NCBI GenBank assembly: GCA_034440635.1
Contig: JAOTON010002102.1
Location: forward strand, 434,001-498,000
Origin: Lepas anatifera
Taxonomy: Eukaryota > Arthropoda > Thecostraca > Lepadidae
Length of the DNA: 64,000 nucleotides
Reading direction: 5' to 3'
Shown here one piece after another: positions 35,265 through 60,800 of the stretch. The stretch's first letter is position 1, and every line of letters begins with the position of its first letter. The translations under genes and the position numbers were made by a program. The notes below the pieces were generated by a model. It made no database searches. It saw only the letters and a program-made list of their open reading frames with translations, and was not told where the DNA came from.

Positions 35265-35460
35265 ATAGTTGTTGGGGTTTAACGACACACAAACTGCTAG
35301 GGTCACACAGTGTCACCAACTCTCACCCTGTTTGAAGGGATTTTGGGGATTAGATCAACTTATTCAGAGGCTCCACTGGAACTTGAACCAGGGACCAGTG
35401 ACTTAGAAGACAAGAATGCTATCCACCAAGCACCTATTCCCCAAATGAGCGCTGTTGAGG
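35265..35460 (-). mobile_element. tRNA-derived SINE, reverse orientation
   Basis: Minus-strand A box TTGGTGGATAGCA (about 35429-35417) and B box GGTTCAAGTTCC (35390-35379), then a body ending in the GTTTAACGACACACAAACT-type sequence near 35278. Confidence 0.65.
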
Positions 35461-36017
35461 TGGTGTATGTTGTTTTACCCCATTGTGTATCTTGCCTGGG
35501 CTCTTTCCCAATAATTGCCAAGAGAAAGTAATGGTGTCTCTGGTTTTCTTTTACTGTATTGTGTCAAGTATTGGTATAAATATATGTTAATTGATTCAAA
35601 TAAAGTTTTAAGTTACAATACATGAGTAAACAATAAACTCCACAATTTTGATATCTTTGAAGTTGGTCCTCAGAGATATCTGTATCACATTCAATTTTTT
35701 GAGCATTTTAATGACAAAACATGTTAATGGTATTGATTTTCCATTATGTCTCAGTCAAAATCAAAATAACAAAATATAATTATATACTAAAATTCACACT
35801 GAAGTTCAAAAACTTTGTGAACCATGATAAGCCAGCATTCTCCCCAATAGGAAAGGATATACCTAATGCAATATATAGCATCCTCTGAGGTCAATAATCC
35901 ATCACATACATTTCATCCAACTTTATAATAAAACAAAAGTCTTATAATAAATTAAAAGTTTGTAAGAGCTTTCTTTCATCATTTTGGAATACCATAACTA
36001 CCTCACAAGTCACATCA

Positions 36018-36230
36018 CAGGATTGGCGGGACGCATGGGGCACAAAGAACTGCAAACAGACAATGTGAATTGATCTGTGAATGTATTCTACTTACCTTGT
36101 TTTCTAAATGTTTTTAATGTCATTACCCTCCCCGAGCCGGCTCGCCCCCAGTATTGTGCTTGTAAAATATGAGAAATGTGCTGTGTATGCAATGTGCTGC
36201 ACATGAATACATGTATGGAAGTATAACACT
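36018..36230 (-). mobile_element. ~210-bp interspersed element, copy 1
   Basis: From GATTGGCGGGACGCATGGGG to ACATGTATGGAAGTAT this is the reverse complement of 62975-63194, including the palindromic core GAGCCGGCTCG. Family unknown; no coding capacity. Confidence 0.8.
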
Positions 36231-36580
36231 TCAATGGTGCTGCTGCCCAAAGTCAATGTTCATCCAGGCAGCTCCAACTATGCTGCAATAAGTACATACT
36301 CCAAAGTACAATTGTTCCTTGTATAAAGACCTTCACTAATTCTTCATGACCACACCTGCCGAACAAAACAGCTCAATATCGACGAACTACCCTCACCTTG
36401 AACTGAAGGTCAAAGGACGAAGGGCAAGCTGCCCGCCTCAAAACCACATCCACTAAGTCGTCATGTTCATACTCTGAGATCAATCACGCACGGCAGGAAA
36501 CAGAATATCCGATTATTCGACCATCTATAATGAAGCCCGGCAGCCCAACCACTTTTCCAGCAACTGCGTGGACAGAAAGG

Positions 36581-36658
36581 AAGATGGCGACGCTTCCCCG
36601 CTGGCAGATCCTGCAGCTGCTTCCCAACATGCTGAACTGGAATGGGGACGTGACGTCA
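36581..36658 (+). promoter_or_regulatory. Possible promoter core: YY1-like AAGATGGCGAC and CRE TGACGTCA
   Basis: AAGATGGCGAC at 36581-36591 resembles the downstream YY1 element of TATA-less promoters. A perfect CRE palindrome TGACGTCA is at 36651-36658. They lie about 3 kb upstream of the EPT1 start codon on the same strand, so a 5' UTR exon here is possible. The motifs are seen; the promoter role is inferred. Confidence 0.35.
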
Positions 36659-38940
36659 CATTAGAAATTACTTCTATCCCTACCTCTGAGGCGCATGTTC
36701 TGGAATTATATTTGGTAAACAAATCCGATATTTCAAACTAATTGTTTTCGTTATTAGCAATATGCAAAGTAGGTGCCTTTTGGCTTAACAAATACCTTAG
36801 CTTGCATCTGCTTCTTCTCTAAAGTCGCCCGTTTAATTGGATGAGAGATCAAAATTTTAGCAAAAATATGAAATCAAAAAAGTCATTTATCAAGTTTTAA
36901 ATGTAAAAATACCATAAAATTCTGTCTAAGAGGCTCATTTTTAAAGTTCATAAATTTCTTGCCGTCATCAAAAAGAAAAGTACCTAAATCAGAAATCCTT
37001 CAATAGGGCTATCCTTGATTAAGACAAATTAGTAGTGCAAATTACATTAAAAACTGATCCGATTGTAAATATTAACTTATATTTTCAGGGACAGCCTGAA
37101 ACTAAACATCAGAATTTTCCGTTGAAATATGATATTCGTGTTTCCTTTCACTTCAAATGAAGTGCTCAATATCTCATCGGATTCCTATCTAATCATTTCG
37201 TGATTTTCCCGATTTTTCCCACACCAAGCGATCGAAGCCGGGATTGAATGTAAAGCGCCGAAACTGTCAGTGCTCAATGCCGGCTAAGGGGGCTTAGTTT
37301 TCGGTAATAGGAAGAGTTGTACGGGTAGGGCAATATTAGCCAATATTATTATTTTCGCAGTGGACTTCGTTAAAGTCGCAGGGATTGTTTCGCTGCCATC
37401 CACCTTAAAAATTCGAGGTAAGATTGCCAGATTTCTTGCAGGCCAGCTGAAGAAGTTGACTCAATAACGGAAATGCCAAGGTAGGTACCTGACCTAGGTA
37501 GGTATCTACCTCCCATTCCATTTTCGATCTTGATCTACCTTCCTTCCCTAACTTTTTTTAGCTAAATGTCTGTTTTAATAAGGACTTTTTAGCCGAATTT
37601 TACCCGAAAACCTTACATCCACCTTTTTCTGAAGGGTGCTGGAGCTGTGACATAGATAGGTATTTCGGAAAAGATTAGGTAGGAATTCAATGTCTGTGGG
37701 TAGGTAGGTACATGCTGTGTGGCCTTTGTTGTTTGGTTTTTGGGATATTGTGTCGCTTGTGTTGGTTTCCCTCTCGCTTTAATAATTGATTGGGCTTGGA
37801 TAACAGGGCTGGCCAAATTCTGGAGGCATCTTTCAGTGGTGGGGTGATTAGAATGAAAACTGTGTTTATTTATTTTGGAAGTTTGTTTAGTACTGTCAAG
37901 TTCACACCATGCATAACACATTGTAAGTCGTGAGATGCCCTGCTAGGTAATAGAAAATAAAGTAGAATATTGGAAACATTGAGATACCTAAGTAATATCT
38001 TAAGTGGCCATTCCAACACCTTCGTTGAAAAAAGCTCAGGCAAGGCTTCCAGATTTCTTGGCTGAAAGAAGTCATGTGGCTGGCTCCAAATACACCAAAT
38101 TAATTGTTTGCTCCCTTGAATTTCAAGACTCAATAGATCTTTCCTGGCTTTTTAAGCCAATTTGACTATTTTTGAGTCTTTGTAGTCTAATTAGGTCTGA
38201 TGCTCTTGCCTCCTTCATTTCTCATTGAAGGCCTGGGAGCAACCCCAAGGTAGCTATTTTGTCTTTTTGTGTGTGAACCTCCTCAGCTATTGGTTTTTAT
38301 AATGTAACTTTGCATAACTGTGGTGTTTTAGAGGTAATCTATGTTGGAAATAATGTTTTTTCCATATTTCTGCTGTGAAAGGCTAATACACCTACTAATT
38401 AATTTATTTGATTTTTCTCTTTTAGCGATTAAAAGTCATAGCAGTGGTGTGACATCCAATCAATGATGAGCTGGAATGCTTTGTGCCAGTTTGAACCTGT
38501 TTGTTTTGCACAAAAAATGAATACAAATAGAAGTGAACCATTTCTAGTCAGAGGAAGTTACCTTTAGGAACCAATATGCCATTTATCAGTTTCTTCTTTT
38601 TTTATTTATATATTATATATATTTTTTAAGTTTCAAACTAGTCAATAAAGCAAGTAATACTCATTTATAATCAACAGTAAAAACCATGAAAAGCATGTGG
38701 GCTTTAAATGTGCAAAGCAAGACAAGTGTGTTTGTACAGCTTGTGCATCAGGGTTTGAGTATGATGTCGCTTCCCTAGGATCTCCTCATAGAATGTAAAT
38801 ACCCAGGGAGGATGGGGTTGGTAGGGGATAAATTGTCACCTTTTTTAGAGCTGTAAGTTCTGGGACAAATGAAAAATCGATCAAGTGGTTTCTTAGCATG
38901 CTCTATCATATGGCTGTCTCAGCTCAAATATTATTATGAA
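36659..38940. other. Region upstream of EPT1, nothing recognised
   Basis: AT-rich; short open frames without domains. A small TAGGTA-rich stretch at 37485-37515. Confidence 0.45.
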
Positions 38941-38942
38941 CT

Positions 38943-38959
38943 TGCCACATTCCCTTTAA
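38943..38959 (+). mobile_element. Isolated right end of the TTAA MITE
   Basis: TGCCACATTCCCTTTAA equals the right terminus of the 22178-22629 element. Nothing further inward matches clearly. Confidence 0.5.
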
Positions 38960-39082
38960 TGTTTCATAAACCACAGGGGTGACTGCCTGGCTTTGTATCC
39001 ATACATATACATATATTTCACACATACACATGGGCAACATACATTGGGACATGCACTTTGGTAAAACTAGTATCAACACAGT

Positions 39083-39145
39083 CACCCTCTGGTCCTCTTT
39101 GGTCACCCTTTGGTCCCCTTTGGTCCCCTCACCCTTTGGTCACCT
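39083..39145. repeat. Short minisatellite of CTTTGGTCACC-type units
   Basis: About five 10-12-bp units (CTCTGGTC, CTTTGGTCACC, CTTTGGTCCCC). Confidence 0.8.
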
Positions 39146-39682
39146 TCTCAAGGCCTCCTAACAGCTGCCCTTTGTTGGGTAGATATTGAGTGCCAAATTG
39201 TCTCAGGAGGAGCTATGTCAACCTTGTCACACAGATGGTCACTTCATGGCTTTTGAGCAGCAGGCCAGCGCCCACTTGTCTACTGGCTGAGCTACTTGGA
39301 TGTCCAAAAGTTTAAAGAAACATTGCTAGGTAAGCCAGCTGATCCAAATATTGCTGCTGCTTACACTGGGTGGATTATATTTTTCAGTATTTGCCACATT
39401 GAATCATATTTTTCTGCTTAAATTTTCACATATAACTGTTCAAAATCAGATCCTATAATCTCATCATTTTGTGAAAGTCCACACACCATTCGTGCCTATT
39501 CATCCCCTTGCTGCCATGTGTTTAATCTCTGTGGTCTACCTTTTCAGGACTGAGGGAGACTGCCTAAGGAATATTGTTTCTCATTTGCGATATTCGATAG
39601 CCACTACTAGTGTCAAGCAGCATTCTTTCAGCCAAGCCTCACAGGGAATTTGTGAGCAGCAGGCTTAATTAAGGTTGTGAGA

Positions 39683-51449
<11,767 letters not shown>

Positions 51450-51470
51450 CTACTTGCCGACGATGCCTGA
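51450..51470 (+). other. EPT1: Possible readthrough/selenocysteine extension of EPT1
   Basis: After TGA (51447-51449) the frame continues CTA CTT GCC GAC GAT GCC to a second TGA (51468-51470), that is LLADDA. UGA-CUA is a known leaky stop context in animals, and vertebrate SELENOI has selenocysteine at the equivalent place (Asp-Sec-Leu). Whether it is translated is unknown. Confidence 0.3.
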
Positions 51471-54400
51471 ACGCTAGAAGATTGCTATTGGTTCGCACCG
51501 CCCCGTCGCAGATGTGGCGGCGGCCGCCTGCAAGCTCAAGTTACTACAGACGCCGATAGTCGGCGCTAGTATCGCCCACTCTCAGCCTCTCCGTAGCGAC
51601 AGCTTCGCGCTGCCTCCGTCTCACAATGACTACGTATGCATCACATTGCAAGTGGTCTGCCTTCTGTTCAAAAGAGTGACACGATTTGGCCTAATGATGC
51701 TGTCTGTGTAATTGTAATTGGGGACAATTCTCACGCCGTAATTAAGTTTCTATGTGTAGCTGTAATCTTGAGTCCTGTGGGGATATGTATGCGGCCTGGG
51801 CTATTTCTGATTGGGTGCGACCAATATTATCATTTTGCATGATAATCTTCTAGTATTCTGCATCGTCACATAATATGATTTCAGGTCAACAAGATGTCTG
51901 TAGGGTTTTGATTGAGCCAGCCATTGTGAGCTGTTTTGTTAACCATTTGCAGGATGTGTCCAGGGAATGGCCTCGGGCAATTGCAGCCTCTCTGGCCCAT
52001 TAATTTGAGTCGGAGGAAGTGAGCTTGCCCGGGCCCATTTGCTACGTGATTTTGCTAAGTTGGCACCCCGCGCACCTCGCGTTGGCCCGCTTGTGGCTGT
52101 TCGCTGTTTCCTGGTACTCTAGAAGCTATTTTGATATTTTGATGTCCCGTCTCAGCGTGAGAGACCTCGCCACGGGTGATTTGAGGTGGATCGATGTTGG
52201 CAGCCGTGTGATCTCCGGTGATTTAGGACCTCGTGACATTTTGGGATGAATTTGCCGAAACCAAAGCGAGATGACGCCTGTGAACTCTACTGATACTCAT
52301 TCACCAACTGGCCCCACCGTGTGACTGTACTTACGTTTCCTATTTCTGCACTGTGCGGTCGTATTTGTTGCCACGACAATCGTTTCATCGCTTTACACTT
52401 CAGCAAAGCATGCTTTGCACTAGCGTAATGGCCAAGTACGTGACAGGATAGAATACAATACCTGGATGCCTCTCACTTTGCTCGTTTCTTGCACGATTGT
52501 GTCGCATCGTCTGTTTACTAAACGCAAGTGCAGTGAGTCAATAAGTCAGCATGCGGCGTATTGGTAGTGCAGGCAATAGTGGCATAGTCCGTTAGATGTT
52601 ATGCTTAACCAGCTGTATCACGCTTTATGCTTTCCCCCTACCTAATACGGGTCGCGTTGCTCGGGGGCTCGTTGATAATGCTTTCTTGTGACATATCCGA
52701 CTCGCGAATTGCATATATCCGCTTCGCTCAATGTTGAGTCATGTCTCGATCCGACAACCGATACCGTTATCTTTCCGCGAAATGGGATTCAGTCCGCACA
52801 CCTTGGTCTGAGCTTTCCCTCACGTGTTGGACCGTGTTCGAAATTAGGTAGTTTCCGCCGAATTGAAACCTGATTCGCAGCTTATTCATACCAAATACGT
52901 CGAGATCACATTGCACGCAGATGTGTATCTGGAAATACTGGACCAATGGTGGCGGACGCGGGTTGCCCGATCCGTTTCTAACCAACGGGCCCCACGTCCG
53001 ACACTTTTGTCCGGCTTCAAACCGAAAACTGGAATCTGTTTTTACGGAGAAAAAAGTAGAGCGGACTTGGGCTTGCTAACTTATCGGAAAGCTCGAAGGG
53101 CACCATGAACAGGAATACGAGACTGGTATTTCCCCCGTGAAATATGATGAGTCCTATTGGACAAGGCTATTGCTTGATTATACTTTTGCCAATGTTCATG
53201 CTAATAGTTTCCATGATACAGACCTGTCGATAAATTTGCTATTTACGAGTTGTGCCAACCACCTTTGGCACGGTTACTCATTCTCTAAAGACGATCCGTC
53301 CTCCACCACCAGCTATGCATGTTGTCGGGGCCTAAAGTGGGTCATTGCTCCCTATTATTCGCCGATCCCATATACAAAGGTACTCAGATTTTCGCAACTT
53401 TGGTTCTCCCTCAAACTGACCTGTCGAGGTTCGTGTCTGGCCAGTGATTGCTGCAGAACCTGAGATAACCCTCGAACTCTTGCCATTGCTTGTGATAGTT
53501 ATGATTACTTCGAAAGGTTGCAAGTCTGAAGGTTTAGCGTGTCCACGAAGGGGCGAGTGTGAGATAGAGCGGGGTATTCCCCCATCGACCTGTACCTTAC
53601 TCTGGTTTTATTTGGATGATATGCATTTTGTTTGCGCTTTGCTCGTGGCATGGATGGCATCCTTGAAATGTGCTAACCCTTGGCTAAGTTACAAACCGGA
53701 TATTGTTCTCTTGCACTTGCCATGTATTTGAACTTTATTAGAATTATACAAATCTGACACATTTTTACTTGCATTATACCAATATCCGGGGTTCGAGATC
53801 ACATTTTGAATTGAGAGGCATTAAATGATACCCCGGACAGCGTTAAACCTGCCCAAATATTACTCAAGGCACTGAAGTTTGGGAATGCGACAATGTTTTG
53901 ACCTTCATGCAACCAATTTTTTGGCAGATAGCCATCTACCAACTAGAATCAAATTCAGACTGTGTCCAGAATCTAATGACGTGATTGGCCTGGTCTTATT
54001 CCGGTGTACTGTATGCTATCATTTTTATCTGGATTCGTACTATTCCATGCATTTTGCGCTGATTCGCGGATTTTTTCTTCAAGGACTTCAGGAATGCCGG
54101 AGGAGATTGAAAGCTGTCTTGATAGTGCATGTCCTTATACTGGGTAGTAATATCCTTATTTTGCCCATTTCTTGTTTGTAGTATTGGAAAATCCACATCG
54201 CCTGCTTCAATGTTGTCTGGCCTATTCTTCCTGTGATGTGTGCGTTATTGTTTTGTACTTTGCGCGGAGTAGCCTGTGATGTTATGTATTCCCCTAGCCT
54301 GCCTGGGTCTTCAGTTTCGATGTTCACTTCGGACGCTCTGTATAGAGGTTAGGCATGCCTTACTTTCACCGGGTGTTGCCTCATCGCTCTGTAGAGTATG

Positions 54401-57350
54401 AACTATATTGTAACGATTTGTGTTCCTTGCACCATAATAATCCGACTTGATTTATTTATGTTTGTTTTTCTTCGTTCCTATTGCAACTTGCTTGTGTGCT
54501 CAATAATCTATTTATTCTGTGCCATGAGCTGTACATACATTATCCAATGAACGCTTCACTACCGGAGGTCGAATAATCGCCCCATGTATCAAAAACGTCA
54601 CTCAACATTCATAAATTCCGAATGACGTTTTTCATGCTCTAAATACCCACACAATCACATAGCACTTGAGCGATTCTACTCGGATTTAAAGTCACACGGA
54701 GGGCTGAACCCTTCAAGCTTTGATCTAGTCCAAGTCTGCCGTTTCTTGGTTAAAACCCCTCACGGAAACGCTGGTAAGCTCAGCACCTAGTTCTTGGTGT
54801 GTAACCCCGCGTAAAGCTCAGCGGTGACTATCCCTGCACACGTTAGCCCTGCTCGAAATATTCCCAACGCCGACCCAAGCTTGCATCCAACTGAAAGCTA
54901 GCGTTGCGACAATTGTCTTCCAGTGTATCCACTGTGCTGATCATTCCACTATTGCGCTGGCCATGGGGCGACGAGAACCGCCCGCCTGGGGACTGAGGCT
55001 TATCCTCATCGTGGTTCATCTCACCTCATTGTGTTGGAGATGTGCTAGCGAGACAGAACGAGCCGATTGCCGCAAAGCAGGACTCGCTGTGGCTTTTGTT
55101 TGTGACTGATGCTGCCTGTCACGCCAGCGCCGCCTCTTCACGCTCGGCTATGATCGAGCAACTTGTCAGATGTTGGCAAAAACCGTCAATTCGTGAAGGG
55201 TATGTCCCGTTACCGGAGTATTTTGCGTGCACTCTCTTCTATCCGTGCTCACGCGCCTCGGCGTCTGGCTGTAATTACGAAGCTGTACGCTGGAGGAGGA
55301 TGTTCCCCGCAGCTGTTGGTGAACGCTAGCCGTCCAGTGACGCTCCAGATAAGTCCCCAGGAGGATGGCCACGGGCTAGATTCCAGTATTGTGACGTCAC
55401 ACCGAACCGGGTCTGGTGGGCGCTGGTAGCACGTGCCAGAACAGACGCTTGCACGCCTATGGCACTTGGGGTTCCCATTGTACTCGTGTGAAGAACTGAT
55501 CGCTTTGCATGCCAGTCAATACACACGTCGTATTGGGCGGTTGTTGTTTACGGAGACGGCGCGGAGGACCGGGTCTTGCGACGTGGTACTCGGTACGAAG
55601 TATACTACTTTTTCTCTTGATCAAAGTGTTTCTTTTCATATCCATTGAGGATGATTGACTGATTGAGATGTAAGTGAAACGGGATTTGCATGTTTTTAAA
55701 TGCGCTTTTGTGTAATCTTTAGTTATGCCTTTTAGGCCACCTAGGTAACCAGTCACTGTCGTCGTTATGAATTCATACGGGGCGGTATGTGGGGGGCTCC
55801 TACTGCGTCGCTATATCGACGTGACCTCTTTTCACCCCTTTCTTTGGTGTGTTCCAGTCCAGATTCAGGTTAGATGCCGCCGATTCACAGAACCATTCTA
55901 CACACAATGACTGCCAGTGACGTCATACGGACGAGAGAGGAGCGATACAAATCGCGCGCCCTGTATGCCGACGTTCTGTGTCGTAGTATTGGTAGTATTC
56001 AGAGTGGGACACGCCAAATTTGGAAAGGATACGTGACTGGAAAGAAGAGGCAGCTCACTGCTGCTTCTTGGAGCCCAATAGATTTGGTTGGCCCAAGAAT
56101 TGCGGATAAGGACAAGGATACCGGTAATATCGGGGCACCTGTTGATGCTGGTCGATTCCTACCGCGCCACTGACACTGGGCGGGGTTTCTGCTATTGGGA
56201 GGTATTCGATGGGACGGTAAGAACGAGGCGGGTGTGAAAAATCGCATACACAGCTCATCACTTGTTACAGCCCATGCAATGTTTTCTGTTCCAAATGCTG
56301 TTAAGTGTGGGGTCAAACAGTACAGTATAATGCCAAAGAGACTCGAAATAAAGATGTCTCACGAGCTTCCCTGGACAGTAGGAGAAAAAACAATTCGTGT
56401 TCCATTTCTGATTTCAAAGGCGTATTACAACGCAAAACAACCAATCGACATCTCCAACAAGCTCATTCGAACACACTTTGTATATAAATCACAGATTTCA
56501 TACAAAAAACCTGGCACTGGCAGCCAATAACATCACCATTCAAACCACGATGAACTAATTATTTGCTAATCTAATCGTCCCTTGGCTAGGAAGTCTTGCT
56601 TTATTCTGTCTCTGTCTTCGGGAGGTGGAAGGTCGGGTTCGATACCCGCAGCGCGCCTTCGTCGTCTGATCTCGCCCTGCGGTCATTGCGGCTCCTCCGT
56701 CAGGCATTCCAGACATCGGCACGGGAGCACTAAAGGCGTACGTATCAGTTATATTGACCCATGAACATCACCCCGGGAATAAATGAAAAGTGATAAAACA
56801 AGATTGCATTGGAAATTGAACATCTTACGTGCCGCATAAATTTAATGTACAAATCAATAGCTCTAAGTCCCGTCCTCATGGTCATACAGAAGACACACGC
56901 ATGTTTCTTGACGAGCGAAGAACAATTTAGATAATTCAATTTTGTCGGCAGTCGAATGCCAGCCTGCTACCGAGACTGAAAACCAGATTAAAAAAATTGC
57001 GCCCCCGACCTGGTAACATTTATGCGTATTTGCACCACATATACACACAGTCACACTATGTACACGGCAGATCTTTTCATTTATCGGCACCCTTGCGGGA
57101 CAGTCGCGCCCGCACGCTCCCTTTCACATACCCCACCGTATGACACGGCGAGGCTATTCCGATTTATCGGGCCCGGCGGAGCAGAGGACTGCTCCGGTGA
57201 CACAAAGCGAGGCCGTGCCCTCGGGGCGCGCCACCGGACCGGTGAATCTATTTAGAGGCTGATCAGGCCCGTGCTTCCAATAACAAGGGCGCTGGGCAGT
57301 CAGCGAAACTCCCGTATCAAGGCAAGCACTACCCAGTTTACTGCCATCTC
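51471..57350. other. Region downstream of EPT1, no gene recognised
   Basis: EPT1 3' UTR and intergenic DNA. Open frames up to 111 codons (for example 56195-56530) show no domain or conserved motif and lack exon-like splice context. No repeat family shared with the rest of the window was seen. Confidence 0.45.
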
Positions 57351-57354
57351 CTGG

Positions 57355-57460
57355 TTAGGAGGCGGTCGAGGAAAAGTCTGCCAGAGGTCAGCTTTGATCC
57401 AGGGACCTACCACACAACGGCGACGCCTTAACCAACGGCGCCACCGCGGTAGTGCAAAAC
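57355..57460 (-). mobile_element. tRNA-derived SINE head or tRNA pseudogene, reverse orientation
   Basis: Minus-strand A box TGGCGCCGTTGGTTAAGGCG (57443-57424) and B box GGATCAAAGC (57400-57391). Acceptor-stem pairing and CCA-end context are not convincing for a working tRNA. Confidence 0.55.
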
Positions 57461-57714
57461 CAGATCTTTGCGCCGAAAGGAAACTGTCTCAAATGTCCAT
57501 TTCTCGGAGTTATTTATTCTGTCTAATTTGGTCATAGGAAAATTCAGGAAGTTTCAAAAGCCCATCGTCTACCGTTTGAGAGACATTCCGGAAAAAAACA
57601 TGAGTGGGCAGAATCCGCAGACAGGAATAAGGTTCAACTAGTGGCGGGAGGTCATACAAAGGAACAATGTTACACAGGGACAAGTGTTCTCTGGGCCATA
57701 GTGCGGCACGTCAC

Positions 57715-58774
57715 TAACACGCGCATTGACGGGGGCGGGTACCCGCCCCCTTGGGTTTTTCGGAGACAGCATAAAAACGGCGGCGCGTAGCGCCGCCGTA
57801 CTTTGAATGCCTTTTCTCTCATCATTTTTTCAACTTCTGTGAAAATTTCAAGGTTAGATCATCTCATGTCAGGTCACCAGTACAGGTCAAGTGACCTGAC
57901 CTAAAAAAGTTTAAGATAGCATAAGTCGGAACAGAGTGAACTTACCCGATTGAAACTCATATAACATATTGGGCCCACCGAGTTGTTTAAAATATGTTCC
58001 GCTATTTTTCATATCGATGACCTAAGATCAGGCACGAGCCATGACCTCTCCATTGAAAATAAATTGGAAAAATGGTTTTGACTGAATAACTCAGTAACGG
58101 ATGGTGATAGAGCGTTTATTTTAGCTGCATTAGATTTTACTTGTCTTTGCAGTTCTAATGATATGCTTTTTTATATAATTTGACCTTGACCTGACCCCAG
58201 GTCAGGTCAAATCCTTTTTGACCTAGCAATGTCAAATTATATATCATTCGATTCGGCTTGCTGCGAGGATTCATACAGTTTAAGTCGTTTTCCTCTATCT
58301 TTACTTGTTGATATGTAATGGCCGAAAAACTGGATTCACATGTTATCCCTATGACGGCAAGTTTTGACCTCTCGTGAACTTAAATGTGACCTGAAAAAAT
58401 GGTCCAAATGTTTTCGATGGAGAAGTGAATGGGCAACCCAACGCCGTTTACTGTTTTTCGCTACCTACCGTGATTCTCGAGATCTTAGGGGGGGCGGGTA
58501 CCCGTCCCCCGTCAATGCGAAGGTGGCTCAGACCCCCGTTCAATGCGCGTGTTAATTTACATGTTATCCCTATGACGGCATGTTTTGACCTCTCGTGACC
58601 TTAAATTTGACCTGAAAAAAATGGTTCAACCATTTTCGATGGAGAAGTGGATGGGTTACGCAAGGCCGTTTACCGTTTTTTTTGCTACCTACTGTGGTTT
58701 TCGAGATCTTGGGGGGGGGTACCCAACCCCCGTCAAAGCGAAGGTGGCTCAGACCCCCGTCAATGCGCGTGTTA
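57715..58774. mobile_element. TGACCT-rich MITE with perfect 21-bp inverted repeats, copy f
   Basis: TAACACGCGCATTGACGGGG plus G at 57715 is the exact inverse of the sequence ending at 58774. About 1.06 kb. Inside are many TGACCT/AGGTCA hexamers, including an almost palindromic TTGACCTGACCCCAGGTCAG region near 58190. The right ~220 bp is duplicated in tandem (about 58335-58555 and 58557-58774), each unit ending in AATGCGCGTGTTAA. No coding capacity. Confidence 0.82.
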
Positions 58775-58789
58775 ACAGGGTATTCTTTT

Positions 58790-59265
58790 GGTGAGGGCAT
58801 GACTGTTTCGGAACAAGGGTGGCGTGAACCGTACATGGGGTGATTGGATTTTACGCAAGGGGCGGCACATTATGGGCAGGGGTGGCATATTTAGTGACGG
58901 AGTGGACAATGCCAAAAACGGGGCAGCAGGAGTGACATTTAGTGAGCGAGGGGGGCGACAAACTAGGTAGTTACAGTCAGCATGAAAACTTTGGGGGTGG
59001 CCTGTTCTTCAAGCTGGGAGGGCGGTACACTATATGGAGAGGCGGTACTGTGGGGAAATGGGGCCGCAATTTTTTAGTTATCAGGCGGAGCTCATGAGCA
59101 GAAGAGCGACTTTGAGTTAGAGGCGGGCACGTTAGGTTTAATGGCGAAATGTTTATTTAGGGAGCGACCCTATACTGAATCTAGGGCCAGTTGCGCAAAA
59201 GGCGGCACAATAGGCATAAGACTAAATGTAATATGCAGGGGCCTTACTTCGGGTGAAGGGGCGGA
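58790..59265. repeat. Degenerate G-rich repeats
   Basis: Irregular recurrence of GGGGCGGCACA, GGGGTGGCATATTTAGTG and similar units about 30-40 bases apart, all G-rich on the plus strand. Confidence 0.5.
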
Positions 59266-60800
59266 GAGGCGAGAGCAGCACTGGTACTAAAGCCAGGTCA
59301 AGGCTCGTCCCTGCACTCTACAGGCGCCTTCAACGCTTGGTTCCCGCCAAAACCCATGTCGGGCGCGCGCTACTCAGCAGCCCATGTGCTAGTGGATTAA
59401 ATTATTTCATAGAAATTATATTATTTCTATCAATAAATATTCCGAACTCCCATTCGTTAAAAAATTATAAATGCAAATTGGGTATGGCTGCAAAGAAGTT
59501 AAATCCTATTTGATGCAGATTTTCATGAAACTACGTCCTACACCAAAATTATAATTATCCATACCTTGCCCATGACTGCATGCTGGGGATGATGCTTTGA
59601 CTATTCGAAAATGATCAGCATTAAATCTACTAAATCCTACCCTCATTTTTGTATTAAGCCTACTACGAGCCTTTAAGCTGCATGAATAACATGGAAGGGA
59701 AGGGAATTCAGGTTTAAAATTAGCTTTTAGCTCTCTCTTAAACTACTTGAATATGAATTTTGATATTTTCGGTAAGTATATAAGGCTTTATAAAGTGTGC
59801 GTTTTTACGCGAATGCGAGACAACGTTCCTTTATCAAAATCTAGCGACGCATTGCTTCGTGTTTGGAAGTGTATCAATAATAAATAGTGGTGCCGGCCTT
59901 CCCGGACGCCGAATATTGCAAGCAATTTAGAATATGTGGATTTCTAATTTGCTTTTAGTGGCGTCCACCCAAATCATTTGCTAGTTTTTCTTTTTAATCG
60001 GTGCTGGAAGGCTGTCACCAACTATTAGATACCCTGCACTGCTTTGGATTTTTTAAAGGCATGTTATCTGAAACATATATTAATAATTATAAATACTTGT
60101 GCAGTAATTAAAATGTGGTAGGAAATAAGTTAAATGTATTGTAAGTCACATAAATTTGTTTCGATAAATCTGGAAGGAAAAAGCAAGACAGAGTATAGAC
60201 AGAACTAAAGGCTACTACATTTTTATTCACCTGTTTGTCTCGCTGATAAAATCGCACGTCAGCAGAAAATGTCAATTCCCGGAGTTTTTTGCTAGCTAGT
60301 TGTCTTTAATTGAATAACTTTATAATAAAACATGAGTTTGGAGAAAATGTATTGCCTTTTCAATAAGAAGGCTGGTTGAATTGTTTTACTCGCATTAAAT
60401 ATGATGGCTCATTTTCTCTCATTTGCCGAAATATCATCTAAAAATATCTGTAGAGGCTGCTGAACCCTTTCAATATTGACATTTGTATGGGCCGCATAGA
60501 TCAGAGTATAGTCTGCAAATTATAATGTTTTGTTATTCAAATCTGTTCCAAGGTCGAAAGTACATACATGTGAGCACAACCAGTGAATGGATGGAACTTG
60601 CAAAGCTTGTTCGTAAGTTCTAACTCTAACAAGTACTCACCCAGAAACGTTTGCAGGCATTGTAATTATCCATATGTAGACTGCATTTATCTTTGTCGTA
60701 GCCTGTGGTGTTCATACACTTTTGAACTTGATCTTGCTCCTGGAAACGGGAAATAGAAGCTATATCAGCCGTGCCTGAGTTGCCACATCAATTAAGCGAA
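59266..60800. other. AT-rich intergenic stretch, nothing recognised
   Basis: No open frame with recognisable features. Confidence 0.45.

Noticed and set aside
51471..53110. SECIS candidates downstream of EPT1, including a small GGAATAC/GTATTTCC stem near 53107
   Set aside because: None showed the ATGA..AA..GA arrangement with a proper long helix by eye.
52019..56530. Numerous 60-111 codon frames downstream of EPT1
   Set aside because: Overlapping frames on both strands, no conserved motifs, no exon signals in consistent phase.
57380..57450. Functional tRNA genes at the A/B-box sites
   Set aside because: Boxes are present but acceptor and anticodon stems are not convincing and bodies extend into unrelated sequence, as in SINEs.
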